Assembly: GCA_965278985.1 (NCBI GenBank) | Contig: OZ257131.1 | Coordinates: 558,001 to 622,000, forward strand | DNA: 64,000 bases | Origin: CAISIP01 sp965278985 | GTDB taxonomy: Bacteria > Pseudomonadota > Gammaproteobacteria > Burkholderiales > Burkholderiaceae_C | Reading direction: 5' to 3' | Shown: in pieces, positions 41,901-50,129 of the stretch | How positions within the stretch are numbered: the stretch's first letter is position 1 | Layout of the letters: each line of letters opens with the position of its first letter | Made by a program: the position numbers and the translations under genes | Notes under the pieces: model-generated | What the model saw: only the letters and a program-made list of their open reading frames with translations | What the model was told of the DNA's origin: nothing | Database searches by the model: none

Positions 41901-43094
41901 ATGTCCGATTTCGACTCCACCGACCTCGCTGTCTTCCGCCAGGCGCTGACCGCCTTCGTGCGCGCGCAGCTCCCCGAGGACATCCGCGCCGCCGTGCATG
42001 CGGGCCTGCAGCTCGCGCCCGAGCGCACCACCGCCTGGCACCGGATCCTCGCCGACGCGGGCCTGCTGGTGCCGCACTGGCCCCTGCAGTGGGGTGGCCG
42101 CGGCTGGAACGTGCCGCAGCAGCTGGCCTTCGACGAGGTGCTGTGCACGCACGATGCGCCCGAGCTCAACTCCATCACCTTCGACATGATCGGCCCGGTG
42201 CTGGTGCGTTATGGCAGCCCCGCGCAGCAGCAGCGCTTCCTGCCGGCCATTGCCGCCGGCACGCAGTGGTGGTGCCAGGGTTACTCGGAACCCAACGCCG
42301 GCTCGGACCTGGCGTCGCTGGCCACGCGCGCGCGGCGCGACGGCGACCACTACATCGTGCAGGGCTCCAAGATTTGGACTTCCTATGCGCAGTACGCCGA
42401 CTGGATGTTCTGCCTCGTGCGCACCGATACCGAGGCGCGCGCGCAGGAAGGCATCAGCTTTCTGCTGATCGACATGCGCACCCAGGGCATCACGGTGCGT
42501 CCCATCGTCGGCATCCACGGCTGGGTGGTGTTCAACGAGGTGTTCCTGGACGAGGTGCGGGTGCCGGTGGCGCAGCGCGTGGGTGAGGAGAACCAGGGAT
42601 GGGCAGTAGCCAAGTCCCTGCTCGAATTCGAGCGGCTGAAGCTGGCGCGCATTGGCGAGAACAAGCGCCGCCGGCGCCGCCTGCTGGAGATCGCGCGCGG
42701 CCGCGACGAATGTAGCCAGCCGCTGCTGCAGCGCGCGTGGTTCCGCCACCGCTTCGCCACTCTGGAGGCCAGGCTGCTGGCGCTGGAGGCCAATGCGCAG
42801 CGCTTCATCGCGCGCCAGCAGGCCGGCGAGCCGCTGGGCGCCGAGGTGTCGATGCTCAAGCTGCGCGGCAGCCGGTTGATCCAGCAGTGGGAGGAGCTGA
42901 CGGTGGATGCCCTGGGCCCGGCCGCGCTGGCACTGGACCCGGCCACGCAGCAGGCGGGTGCGGTACCTTACAGCGAAGGGGATCTGTCCCCCACGGCCTC
43001 GTCGCGCCGTTTCCTGTCGCGCGGCTACACCATCGCGGGCGGCTCCAGCGAGATTCAGCACAACATCCTGGCCAAGCAGGTGCTGGGACTCTAG
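41901..43094 (+). CDS. Acyl-CoA dehydrogenase 2 (large-subunit type)
   Basis: 397 residues: YSEPNAGSDLASLATRARR at the FAD/substrate site, QGSKIWTSYAQYADWMFCLVRTD, and the C-terminal TIAGGSSEIQHNILAKQVLGL. The form resembles the large partner of heteromeric dehydrogenases such as pimeloyl-CoA dehydrogenase (PimC type). It is followed 12 bases later by a small-subunit-like dehydrogenase, supporting a two-subunit enzyme; that pairing is inferred from family knowledge. Confidence 0.88.
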   Translation: MSDFDSTDLAVFRQALTAFVRAQLPEDIRAAVHAGLQLAPERTTAWHRILADAGLLVPHWPLQWGGRGWNVPQQLAFDEVLCTHDAPELNSITFDMIGPVLVRYGSPAQQQRFLPAIAAGTQWWCQGYSEPNAGSDLASLATRARRDGDHYIVQGSKIWTSYAQYADWMFCLVRTDTEARAQEGISFLLIDMRTQGITVRPIVGIHGWVVFNEVFLDEVRVPVAQRVGEENQGWAVAKSLLEFERLKLARIGENKRRRRRLLEIARGRDECSQPLLQRAWFRHRFATLEARLLALEANAQRFIARQQAGEPLGAEVSMLKLRGSRLIQQWEELTVDALGPAALALDPATQQAGAVPYSEGDLSPTASSRRFLSRGYTIAGGSSEIQHNILAKQVLGL

Positions 43095-43106
43095 GAGCCA
43101 CTCCCC

Positions 43107-44255
43107 ATGAGCACGACGACCGATTCCCTCTCCGACAACCTGCGCATGCTGGCCGACAGCGCGCGCGATTACACGGCCCGCGGCTACGGCGACGCCGTGC
43201 GAGCGGCTTCGCTGGCCCATCCCGCGGGCTGCGCGCCCGCGCGCTGGAAGGAGTTCGCAGAGCTGGGCTGGCTGGGGCTGCCGCTGCCCGAGGACATGCA
43301 GGGCCTGGGCGGCAGCCTGCAGGAGATCTGCGCCCTGGTCGAACCGCTGGGGCGCGCGCTCGTGCTGGAGCCGTTCGTGGCCTGTGCGGTGGGTGCGGCC
43401 GGGTTGCTGGAGCGCGCCGCGCGCGTACAGGCCGCCGCATCCCTGCGCGGCACATGGGGCGTCGACCTGGCAAGTGGCCAGATGCGTATCGCGGCAGGTG
43501 TGTCCTCCGCTTCGACCCAGGCCCCTGTGCGAGCGTTGCCAGCGGGCGCCGGCACCTACGTGTTGCAAGGTGCCGAGCCGGGCGTGCCAGGCGGTGCCGG
43601 GGCCGATGCCTTCCTGCTTGCCGCCACCTTGGATCGGGAGAGCGTGGGCCTGTTCCTGGTGCCCCACGATGCACCCGGGCTGCGGCAGCAGGTAAAGCGC
43701 TGGTACGACGGGCGTGCGGCGGTGGACCTCCAGCTGCAGGAGGTCATTGGCCAGCCCGTGTGGGCAGGAACATCCGAGGAACTGCGCGCGCTGCGTGCCC
43801 CGGTGCAGCAGCGCCAGCGGGTGGTGGCGGCTGCCGAAGCCGTGGGCCTGATGCAGGGCGCCTTCGATGCCACGCTGGACTACGTGCGCATGCGCCGCCA
43901 GTTCGGCCGCAGCATCGCCACGAACCAGGTCGTGCAGCACCGCCTGGTCGACCTGCATGTAGAGATCACGGAAGCGCGGGCGCTGGCCCATGCCACGGCC
44001 GCGCTGATCGATGCCCAACAGGATGGCGCGGAGCGACTTGTCGCGGCGCTTGGCGCCACGGTCGCTGCCACGGCGCGCCATGTGTGGGAGGAGGCCGTGC
44101 AGTTGCATGGCGCGATCGGCATGACGCAGGAATGCCCGCTGGCGCCCTTCGTGCACCGGCTGGCCGTGGCAGCCAATGCCGATGGCCATGCGGACGTGCA
44201 CCTGGAAGAACTGGCGGCGCTGGTGCTGGATGCACCTGCGATGGCTGAAGGCTGA
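43107..44255 (+). CDS. Acyl-CoA dehydrogenase 3 (small-subunit type)
   Basis: 382 residues. The middle lacks the TEPxxGSD FAD/substrate loop seen in the two genes before it and is replaced by Gly/Ala-rich sequence. The C-terminal helical region LDYVRMRRQFGRSIATNQVVQHRLVDLHVEITEARAL and QLHGAIGMTQECPLAPF is well conserved. This matches PimD-type small subunits, which probably act as partners of a catalytic subunit rather than alone. Confidence 0.85.
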   Translation: MSTTTDSLSDNLRMLADSARDYTARGYGDAVRAASLAHPAGCAPARWKEFAELGWLGLPLPEDMQGLGGSLQEICALVEPLGRALVLEPFVACAVGAAGLLERAARVQAAASLRGTWGVDLASGQMRIAAGVSSASTQAPVRALPAGAGTYVLQGAEPGVPGGAGADAFLLAATLDRESVGLFLVPHDAPGLRQQVKRWYDGRAAVDLQLQEVIGQPVWAGTSEELRALRAPVQQRQRVVAAAEAVGLMQGAFDATLDYVRMRRQFGRSIATNQVVQHRLVDLHVEITEARALAHATAALIDAQQDGAERLVAALGATVAATARHVWEEAVQLHGAIGMTQECPLAPFVHRLAVAANADGHADVHLEELAALVLDAPAMAEG

Positions 44256-44290
44256 ATCGCCAGCCCACAACATACCCCGAGGAGACTACC

Positions 44291-45073
44291 TTGTCCGATA
44301 CCCCCACGCTGCACGCCGCATTCGATGACGGCGTGCTGACGCTGACCATCGATGCCCCCGCCGCGCGCAATTCCCTTGGCGCGCCCGGCGTGCTCGACGG
44401 CCTGCTGGCCGGCCTGCAGCGGCTGGAGCAGGATCCCACCGTGCGCTGCGCCGTGATCACGGGCGCGGGTGGCAGCTTCAGCTCCGGCGGTGACCTGCGG
44501 GCGCTGTCCGCCGGCACCGAATCCGATATCCGCGCCGTGATGCAGCGCAGTGCCTGGATGTACCGCCGCATCGCGCTGGCCTCCAAGCCGGTGATCGCGG
44601 CTGTGGACGGCCCCGCCTACGGTGCGGGCCTCGGCTTGGCGGCCTGCTGCGATTTCGTGGTCGCCGGTGCCACCGCGCGTTTCTGTGCGGCCTTCACGCG
44701 TGTGGGTGCCATGCCCGATGCGGCGCTGTTCTGGTCCCTGCCTGGGCGTGTGGGCCTCTCGCGCACGCGAAAGATGATGTACTTTGCCGAGGATCTCGAT
44801 GGCGCCCAGGCGCTGGCCAGTGGCCTGGCCGATGAGCACGTGGTCGAGGGAAGTGCGTTGCCCGTCGCGCAGCGCATGGCGCAGCGTCTGGCCCAAGGCG
44901 CCGCGCGTGCCTACGCACGCATCAAGACCGGCCTGCGCCAAGCGCCGATGTCCCTGGAGCAGGCGCTGGACTTCCAGCTCGACAACGCACCCGCGCTGTT
45001 TGCCAGCGACGATTTCCGCGAGGGTGCTGCGGCCTTCCTCGAAAAACGCAAGCCGGTATTCCAGGGGCGTTGA
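44291..45073 (+). CDS. Enoyl-CoA hydratase/isomerase family protein (PaaG-like)
   Basis: 260-residue crotonase fold. The oxyanion residues are in FSSGGDLRAL and GPAYGAGLGLAACCDFV. Classical hydratases have two active-site Glu; here the first position reads AYGAGLGLAA (no Glu) and the second AMPDAALFWSLPGRVG (Asp). The Asp-only arrangement is that of PaaG-like isomerases, so isomerisation or ring chemistry is as likely as hydration. A GAGGAG site precedes the start, a TTG at 44291. Confidence 0.85.
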   Translation: MSDTPTLHAAFDDGVLTLTIDAPAARNSLGAPGVLDGLLAGLQRLEQDPTVRCAVITGAGGSFSSGGDLRALSAGTESDIRAVMQRSAWMYRRIALASKPVIAAVDGPAYGAGLGLAACCDFVVAGATARFCAAFTRVGAMPDAALFWSLPGRVGLSRTRKMMYFAEDLDGAQALASGLADEHVVEGSALPVAQRMAQRLAQGAARAYARIKTGLRQAPMSLEQALDFQLDNAPALFASDDFREGAAAFLEKRKPVFQGR

Positions 45074-45100
45074 GCCCCGTTTCCGCATGACAGGTCTTCG

Positions 45101-46255
45101 ATGAGCACAGCTTCTTCCCCCGGCGCCCTGCACGGCCTGCGCGTCGTTGAATTCGGCCAGTACATCGCCGCACCGGCGGCCGGCCAGACCCTGGCCGACC
45201 TGGGCGCCGATGTCATCAAGGTCGAGCCACCCGCCGGCGACGCCTCCCGCCGCGTGGGCTGGGCACGCGATGCCTTCGGCCCGATGTTCAGCGCCTACAA
45301 CCGGGGCAAGCGCTCCGTGGTGCTGGACCTCAAGCTGACGGAGGACATCGCCGCCGCCCGTGCACTGGTGGCCTCGGCCGACGTGCTGCTGCAGAACAGC
45401 CGGCCTGGCGTGATGGACAAGATGGGCCTGGGACCGGCGCATCTGCTGCCGCTGCACCCCCGGCTGGTCTATGGCCAGGTCAGTGGCTTTGGCCAGAGAG
45501 GTCCCGACAGCGGCCGGCCCTGTTTCGACATTGCCGCGCAGGCCGAGAGCGGCATGATGAGCATCAACGGCGCGCGCGACGGCGATCCCACGCGCGTGGG
45601 TTTCACGGTGGTGGACCTTCTGGCCTCGCAGAGCCTGGCGACAGGCGTGCTGGCTGCGCTGGTGCGCCGCGGAAGCACGGGCCGCGGTGGGCTGGTGGAC
45701 GTGTCGCTGATCGATGTGGCGGTGCAGGCGCTGGCCAACCAGTGGACGGAGTACCGGCTCACGGGCAAGCTGCCACTGCGCGCCGGCAACGGCCAGCTGA
45801 ATGCCGCGCCTGCTGCCGAGGTCATCGCCACCGCCGATGGCATGGTGGTGCTGTCGGCCTACATGGACGACCACTTCGTGCGCCTGTGCGAGGCGCTGCA
45901 GCGCCCGGACCTCGCGCGTGACCCGCGCTTCGTGCGCAACGCCGGCCGCGTGGAACACAAGGCGGCGCTGCTGGAGGCACTGCGTGCCGCGATGGCGCCC
46001 TTCACCAGCGCGCAGGTGTGCGACCTGCTGATGCGCGCAGGCGTGGTGGTGGGCGCGATCCACACCATGGACCAGATCGCGGCCGGACAGGGCGGTGTGT
46101 CGGCCGACCTCTTCCTGCAGGCGGAGGCTGCGGGGCGGGCGCCCATCGCGGTGCCAGGACTGCCTTTCGCACTGGATGGTGGAGCGCGCGGTGCGACCCG
46201 TCTGCCGGCGCTGGGCGAACACACGCGCGACGTGTTGCAGGAAGCAGGGCTTTAG
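45101..46255 (+). CDS. Class III CoA-transferase (CaiB/BaiF family)
   Basis: 384 residues: LRVVEFGQYIAAPAAGQTLADLGADVIKVEPP, RGKRSVVLDLK, a central Asp in CFDIAAQAESGMM that corresponds to the catalytic Asp of formyl-CoA transferase relatives, and a C-terminal end LPALGEHTRDVLQEAGL. It moves CoA between carboxylates, so it would activate the imported acid or release the end product. Closing gene of the GntR operon; gap 27 bases. Confidence 0.9.
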   Translation: MSTASSPGALHGLRVVEFGQYIAAPAAGQTLADLGADVIKVEPPAGDASRRVGWARDAFGPMFSAYNRGKRSVVLDLKLTEDIAAARALVASADVLLQNSRPGVMDKMGLGPAHLLPLHPRLVYGQVSGFGQRGPDSGRPCFDIAAQAESGMMSINGARDGDPTRVGFTVVDLLASQSLATGVLAALVRRGSTGRGGLVDVSLIDVAVQALANQWTEYRLTGKLPLRAGNGQLNAAPAAEVIATADGMVVLSAYMDDHFVRLCEALQRPDLARDPRFVRNAGRVEHKAALLEALRAAMAPFTSAQVCDLLMRAGVVVGAIHTMDQIAAGQGGVSADLFLQAEAAGRAPIAVPGLPFALDGGARGATRLPALGEHTRDVLQEAGL

Positions 46256-46274
46256 GCAGGCCCTGTCGCTATCG

Positions 46275-46996
46275 CTATCGCCAGGCCGTCCACAGCAGGG
46301 TCAGCCCCGACACCAGCATCAGCGCGTCGACCATGCGGCGGAAGTCGCGCGCCGACATGCGCTGCACGATACGGCGGGCCATGAACGCGCCTGCCATCAA
46401 CGCGGCGCCGACGTACAGGCCCTGCAGCACCACGGCGGGTGGCAGCGCACCGAAGCCCTGGAAGGCCGCCACCTTCGCCACGTAGACGGCTACCGAGGCA
46501 GCTGACTCGGTGGCCAGGAACGCGCCGCCCGCCAATCCGTAACCGATGAACACCGGCACCGTGTCGGCCCGGTGGACACGACGATGCCGGTGATGAAGCC
46601 CACTGGCCCGCCCAGCAGGGCCAGGTGCAGCAGGGTGAAGCGGAAATTGCGCCGCGCCAGCCAGCGCCGCGCGGGCACCATCGCGATGAAGAACAGGCCG
46701 AGCGCCACTTCCACCGCCTGCGTGGGCAGAGCCAGCAGCGTGTGCACGCCCAGCGCCGCTCCGGGCACGGCCGTGGCGGAGTACGCGCCGCAGGCCCGCC
46801 AGTCCACCACGCGCCGCCAGGCCAGCACCTTGCCCAGGTTGCCCATCACCGCGGCGATGGCCATGATCGGCACGGCCTGCTGCGGCCCGAAGAGCAGCAC
46901 CAGCGCGGGCATCAGCAGCATCGACGAGCCGGTGCCGATGACGCCGCTGAGCGTGCCCGCCGCCAGCCCGACCAGCAGGACGACGAGGTAGGCCAC
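46275..46996 (-). pseudogene. TauE/SafE family permease, frameshifted
   Basis: The N-terminal part reads VAYLVVLLVGLAAGTLSGVIGTGSSMLLMP through GFITGIVVSTGP in one frame, then continues as VPVFIGYGLAGGAFLATESAA in another. The join near 46565-46571 needs one extra base (a G or C in the GGCCC run on the plus strand) to restore STGP-D-TVPVF. The product would be a sulfite/sulfoacetate exporter-like membrane protein of about 240 residues. GTG 46996 is the assumed start, within one operon with the FAD dehydrogenase. Either a recent inactivation or a sequencing error. Confidence 0.8.
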
Positions 46997-47013
46997 GCCC
47001 TGCGTGCCGTGGC

Positions 47014-48462
47014 TCAGGCGCGGACGACGCGGCCGGGGTTCATCAGCCCCGTCGGGTCCAGCGCCCGCTTGATGGCCTGCATCATCTGCAGCGCCACGGG
47101 GGATTTGTAGTGCGGCAGCTTGTCCACCTTCAGGCTGCCCACGCCGTGTTCGGCCGAGATCGAGCCTTTGAGGCGCGCCACGCTGTCGAAGACCAGGGTG
47201 TTGATGGACTCCTCGTGCTCCTGCAGGAACAGCGTGCCGTCGGTGCCCTCGGGCGCCTGCACGTTGTAGTGCAGGTTGCCGTCGCCCAGGTGGCCGAAGT
47301 TGACCATGCGCACGCCGGGAATGGCCTCGCGCAGCAGGGCGTCCGTCGTTGCCACGAATTCGGGGATGCGCGAGATCGGCACCGAGATGTCGTGCTTCAC
47401 GTTCAGGCCTTCCTGCGCCTGGGCCAGCGGGATGTGTTCGCGGATGGACCACAGGCCCTGGGCCTGCGCCAGGCTTTCGGCGACGACCGCATCCGTGACC
47501 AGGCCCTGTTCCAGCGCGGCTTCCAGCAGGGACTCGAAGCGCGCACGCGCATGGTCCTCCGACTCGCTGTCGGAGTTCTCCAGCAGCACGCACCAGGGTG
47601 TCTGCTGGTACAGCGGCACCGCGGGTTGCGGGAAGTGCCGCGCCACCAGCGACAGCGCGAACTGGCCCATCACCTCGAAGCCCGTGAGGCCGGCCCCCAG
47701 GTACTGGTGGGCCAGCCCCAGCAGCGCCACGGCATGCTCCATGCTCGGCACGGCGGCCCAGGCGGTCAGCTGTGCGGCGGGCAGCGGTACCAGCTTCATG
47801 CTGGCGGCCGTGATGATGCCCAGCGTGCCCTCGGCGCCGATGAAGAGGTGGCGCAGGTCGTAACCCGTGTTGTCCTTGCGCAGGCCGGTGAGGCCGTTCC
47901 AGACCTCGCCCTGCGGGGTGACCACCTCCAGCCCCAGGCAGAGCTCGCGTGTGTTGCCATAACGCACGACCTGCGTGCCGCCGGCGTTGGTGCCCAGGTT
48001 GCCGCCGATGGTGCAGCTGCCCTCGGCCGCCAGGCTCAGCGGCAACAGGAAACCGGCCCCGCGGGCCCGGTCCTGCAGCGTTTGCAGCACGCAGCCGGCT
48101 TCGACCGTCATCGTCAGGTTGCCGGCGTCGATGGCGCGCACGGCCTGCATGCGCTGCAGGCTCAGCACGATCTGCCGCCCCGAGGTGTCGGGCGTGGAGC
48201 CCACCACCAGGCCGGTGTTGCCGCCCTGCGGCACGATGCTGACGCCCGTGGCCTGCTGGTGCTGCGCGCACAGGCGCACCACGGCGGCCACCTGCGCCGT
48301 GTCGGCGGGGCGTACCACGGCCAGCGCGCGGCCATGGACGCGTCCACGCCAGTCCTTCTCCCAGGCATCCAGGTCGGCGCCGGGACGGTCATGGGTGAGC
48401 ACATGGGCAGGCCCCACGACCTCGCGCAGGGCATCGAGCAGGAGGGCGGTGGTGGCGGTCAT
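47014..48462 (-). CDS. FAD-linked 2-hydroxyacid dehydrogenase (GlcD/D-2-hydroxyglutarate dehydrogenase type)
   Basis: 482 residues. PCMH-type FAD-binding domain (PQGGNTGLVVGSTPD, SLAAEGSCTIGGNLGTNAGGTQVVRYG, GAEGTLGIITAASMKL) and FAD-oxidase C-domain with the metal/substrate site FGHLGDGNLHYN and SAEHGVG. It oxidises a D-2-hydroxyacid (lactate, glycolate, 2-hydroxyglutarate or similar). ATG 48462 with GGAG six bases upstream. Its stop lies 17 bases before the TauE remnant start. Confidence 0.92.
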   Translation of the reverse strand: MTATTALLLDALREVVGPAHVLTHDRPGADLDAWEKDWRGRVHGRALAVVRPADTAQVAAVVRLCAQHQQATGVSIVPQGGNTGLVVGSTPDTSGRQIVLSLQRMQAVRAIDAGNLTMTVEAGCVLQTLQDRARGAGFLLPLSLAAEGSCTIGGNLGTNAGGTQVVRYGNTRELCLGLEVVTPQGEVWNGLTGLRKDNTGYDLRHLFIGAEGTLGIITAASMKLVPLPAAQLTAWAAVPSMEHAVALLGLAHQYLGAGLTGFEVMGQFALSLVARHFPQPAVPLYQQTPWCVLLENSDSESEDHARARFESLLEAALEQGLVTDAVVAESLAQAQGLWSIREHIPLAQAQEGLNVKHDISVPISRIPEFVATTDALLREAIPGVRMVNFGHLGDGNLHYNVQAPEGTDGTLFLQEHEESINTLVFDSVARLKGSISAEHGVGSLKVDKLPHYKSPVALQMMQAIKRALDPTGLMNPGRVVRA

Positions 48463-48479
48463 GGGAGGCTCCGGCAGAT

Positions 48480-48890
48480 TCAGGAGGTGGGCGCCGCAGT
48501 GGCCTCGCGACCGTCGCGAAGCCGCAGCCGCACGTGCATCGCACAGGCCGCGAAGAGCAGCAGGCACAGCAGGATCTCGGCCCCCGCCAGTGCCGCGGAC
48601 AGGGGCAGCGTGTCGCTCCAGGCGCGCACCACGCCCTCGGTGAAATACAGCCACACCAGCAGGCTCACCCAGCGGTAGGTGTACATGCGTTGCTTGAGCA
48701 GGCCCGCCAGCGGGATGCACAGCGGCAGCACCTTGAGCGCGAGCCAGCTGCCGCCGGGCCGCAACGGTGCGAGCCACAGCTCCCAGGCCAGGCCCAGCAC
48801 GATCAGGCCCAGCAGGCTGCCCACGGCCAGTGCGCGGGTCACGGCGGCGTGGCGCGGGGCATGGCGCTGCGAAGGAGGCTGGTGGGTCAT
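48480..48890 (-). CDS. DUF2069 membrane protein
   Basis: 136 residues, four predicted TM helices, with the DUF2069 pattern LKVLPLCIPLAGLLKQRMYTYRWVSLLVWLYFTEGVVRAW. The family is small, inner-membrane and of unknown function. It starts at 48890, divergent from the YihY gene by 21 bases, so the two must share a very short promoter region. No clear Shine-Dalgarno site. Confidence 0.88.
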   Translation of the reverse strand: MTHQPPSQRHAPRHAAVTRALAVGSLLGLIVLGLAWELWLAPLRPGGSWLALKVLPLCIPLAGLLKQRMYTYRWVSLLVWLYFTEGVVRAWSDTLPLSAALAGAEILLCLLLFAACAMHVRLRLRDGREATAAPTS

Positions 48891-48911
48891 GGGGGTGGCA
48901 TCATACCGGCC

Positions 48912-50126
48912 ATGATTTCCCTCTCGGACCTGCGTGCCTTCGGTGCCCGCCTGGCGGTGTTCCCCTGGCGCAGCACGGCCATCACGCTGCGCGAGCGCTT
49001 TCGCGAGGACCGCCTGGGCCTCACGGCCAGCAGCCTCACATTCACCACCACCATCGCGCTGGTGCCGCTGGTCGCGGTGGCGCTGTCGCTGTTCGCGGCC
49101 TTTCCGGTCTTTGCCCAATTCCAGGTGGGCCTGCAGCGCTGGCTGGTGGAGAGCCTGGTGCCCGAGACCATCGCACGCCAGGTGCTGGGCTACATCACGC
49201 AGTTCGCCCGGCAGTCCCGCGGGCTGGGCCTGGCGGGCCTGCTGGTGCTGGGCGTCACGGTCTTCGCGCTGGTGCAGACCATCGACCGCACGCTCAACCG
49301 GATATGGCGCGTGACGGGCAAGCGCCCCATGGCGCGGCGCATGGTGGTGTACTGGTCGGCGATCACGCTGGGGCCGCTGCTGTTGGGCATGAGCCTGGCC
49401 CTCACCTCCTATGCGGTGACGGCCTCGCGGGGCTTGGTGGGAGATCTGCCGCAATGGCTGTCCACGGTCATCGATCTGCTGCAGTTCCTGCTGGCGGCCG
49501 GGGCCATGGCGGCGCTGTTCCACTACGTGCCGCAGACCCATGTGAAGTGGTCCCATGCCTGGACCGGCGGCCTCTTCGTATCGGCGGCGCTGGAGCTGGC
49601 CAAGAAGCTGCTGGTGTTGTACCTGGCCAAGGTGCCGACCTATTCCGTGGTCTACGGCACCTTCGCCACCGTGCCCATCCTGCTGGTGTGGATCTACCTG
49701 TCGTGGGTGATCGTGCTGCTCGGCGCTGTCATCGTCGCCTACCTGCCCAGCCTGCTGGTGGGTGTTGTCCGCCGTGACCTCGGCGCGGGCTGGCGTTTTA
49801 CGCTGGCGCTGGAGATCCTGCAGCACCTGCACGCAGTGCGCGACACGCCGCGCAAGGGGTTGCGCGTGGAGGAGCTTGCCAAGCTGCTGCGCACCAGCGA
49901 TCTCGGCGTGGAGGCGGGCCTGGAATCGCTGATGGCGCTGGACTGGGTGGGCCGGCTCGAGGACCCCGTCGAGCCCGATGCGCCGCGCCATGTGCTGCTG
50001 GCCCATCCGGACACCACGGTGATGGCGCCGCTGGTGCACGACCTGCTGCTGCGCCGCCACGACAGCACCGAGCCGGTGTGGCGGCAGGCAGGCTGGGAAA
50101 GCCTGCGCCTGCGCGACGTGTTGTAG
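48912..50126 (+). CDS. YihY/BrkB family membrane protein
   Basis: 404 residues. Six TM helices within residues 30-290 of the YihY/virulence-factor BrkB type (REDRLGLTASSLTFTTTIALVPL, ALVQTIDRTLNRIWRVTGKRP, VYGTFATVPILLVWIYLSWVIVLLGAVI), then a cytoplasmic C-terminal domain of about 110 residues with winged-helix-like features (KGLRVEELAKLLRTSDLGVEAGLESLMALDWVGRLE). Earlier annotation of this family as RNase BN is wrong. Function unknown, possibly lipid transport. Confidence 0.9.
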   Translation: MISLSDLRAFGARLAVFPWRSTAITLRERFREDRLGLTASSLTFTTTIALVPLVAVALSLFAAFPVFAQFQVGLQRWLVESLVPETIARQVLGYITQFARQSRGLGLAGLLVLGVTVFALVQTIDRTLNRIWRVTGKRPMARRMVVYWSAITLGPLLLGMSLALTSYAVTASRGLVGDLPQWLSTVIDLLQFLLAAGAMAALFHYVPQTHVKWSHAWTGGLFVSAALELAKKLLVLYLAKVPTYSVVYGTFATVPILLVWIYLSWVIVLLGAVIVAYLPSLLVGVVRRDLGAGWRFTLALEILQHLHAVRDTPRKGLRVEELAKLLRTSDLGVEAGLESLMALDWVGRLEDPVEPDAPRHVLLAHPDTTVMAPLVHDLLLRRHDSTEPVWRQAGWESLRLRDVL

Positions 50127-50129
50127 GCC

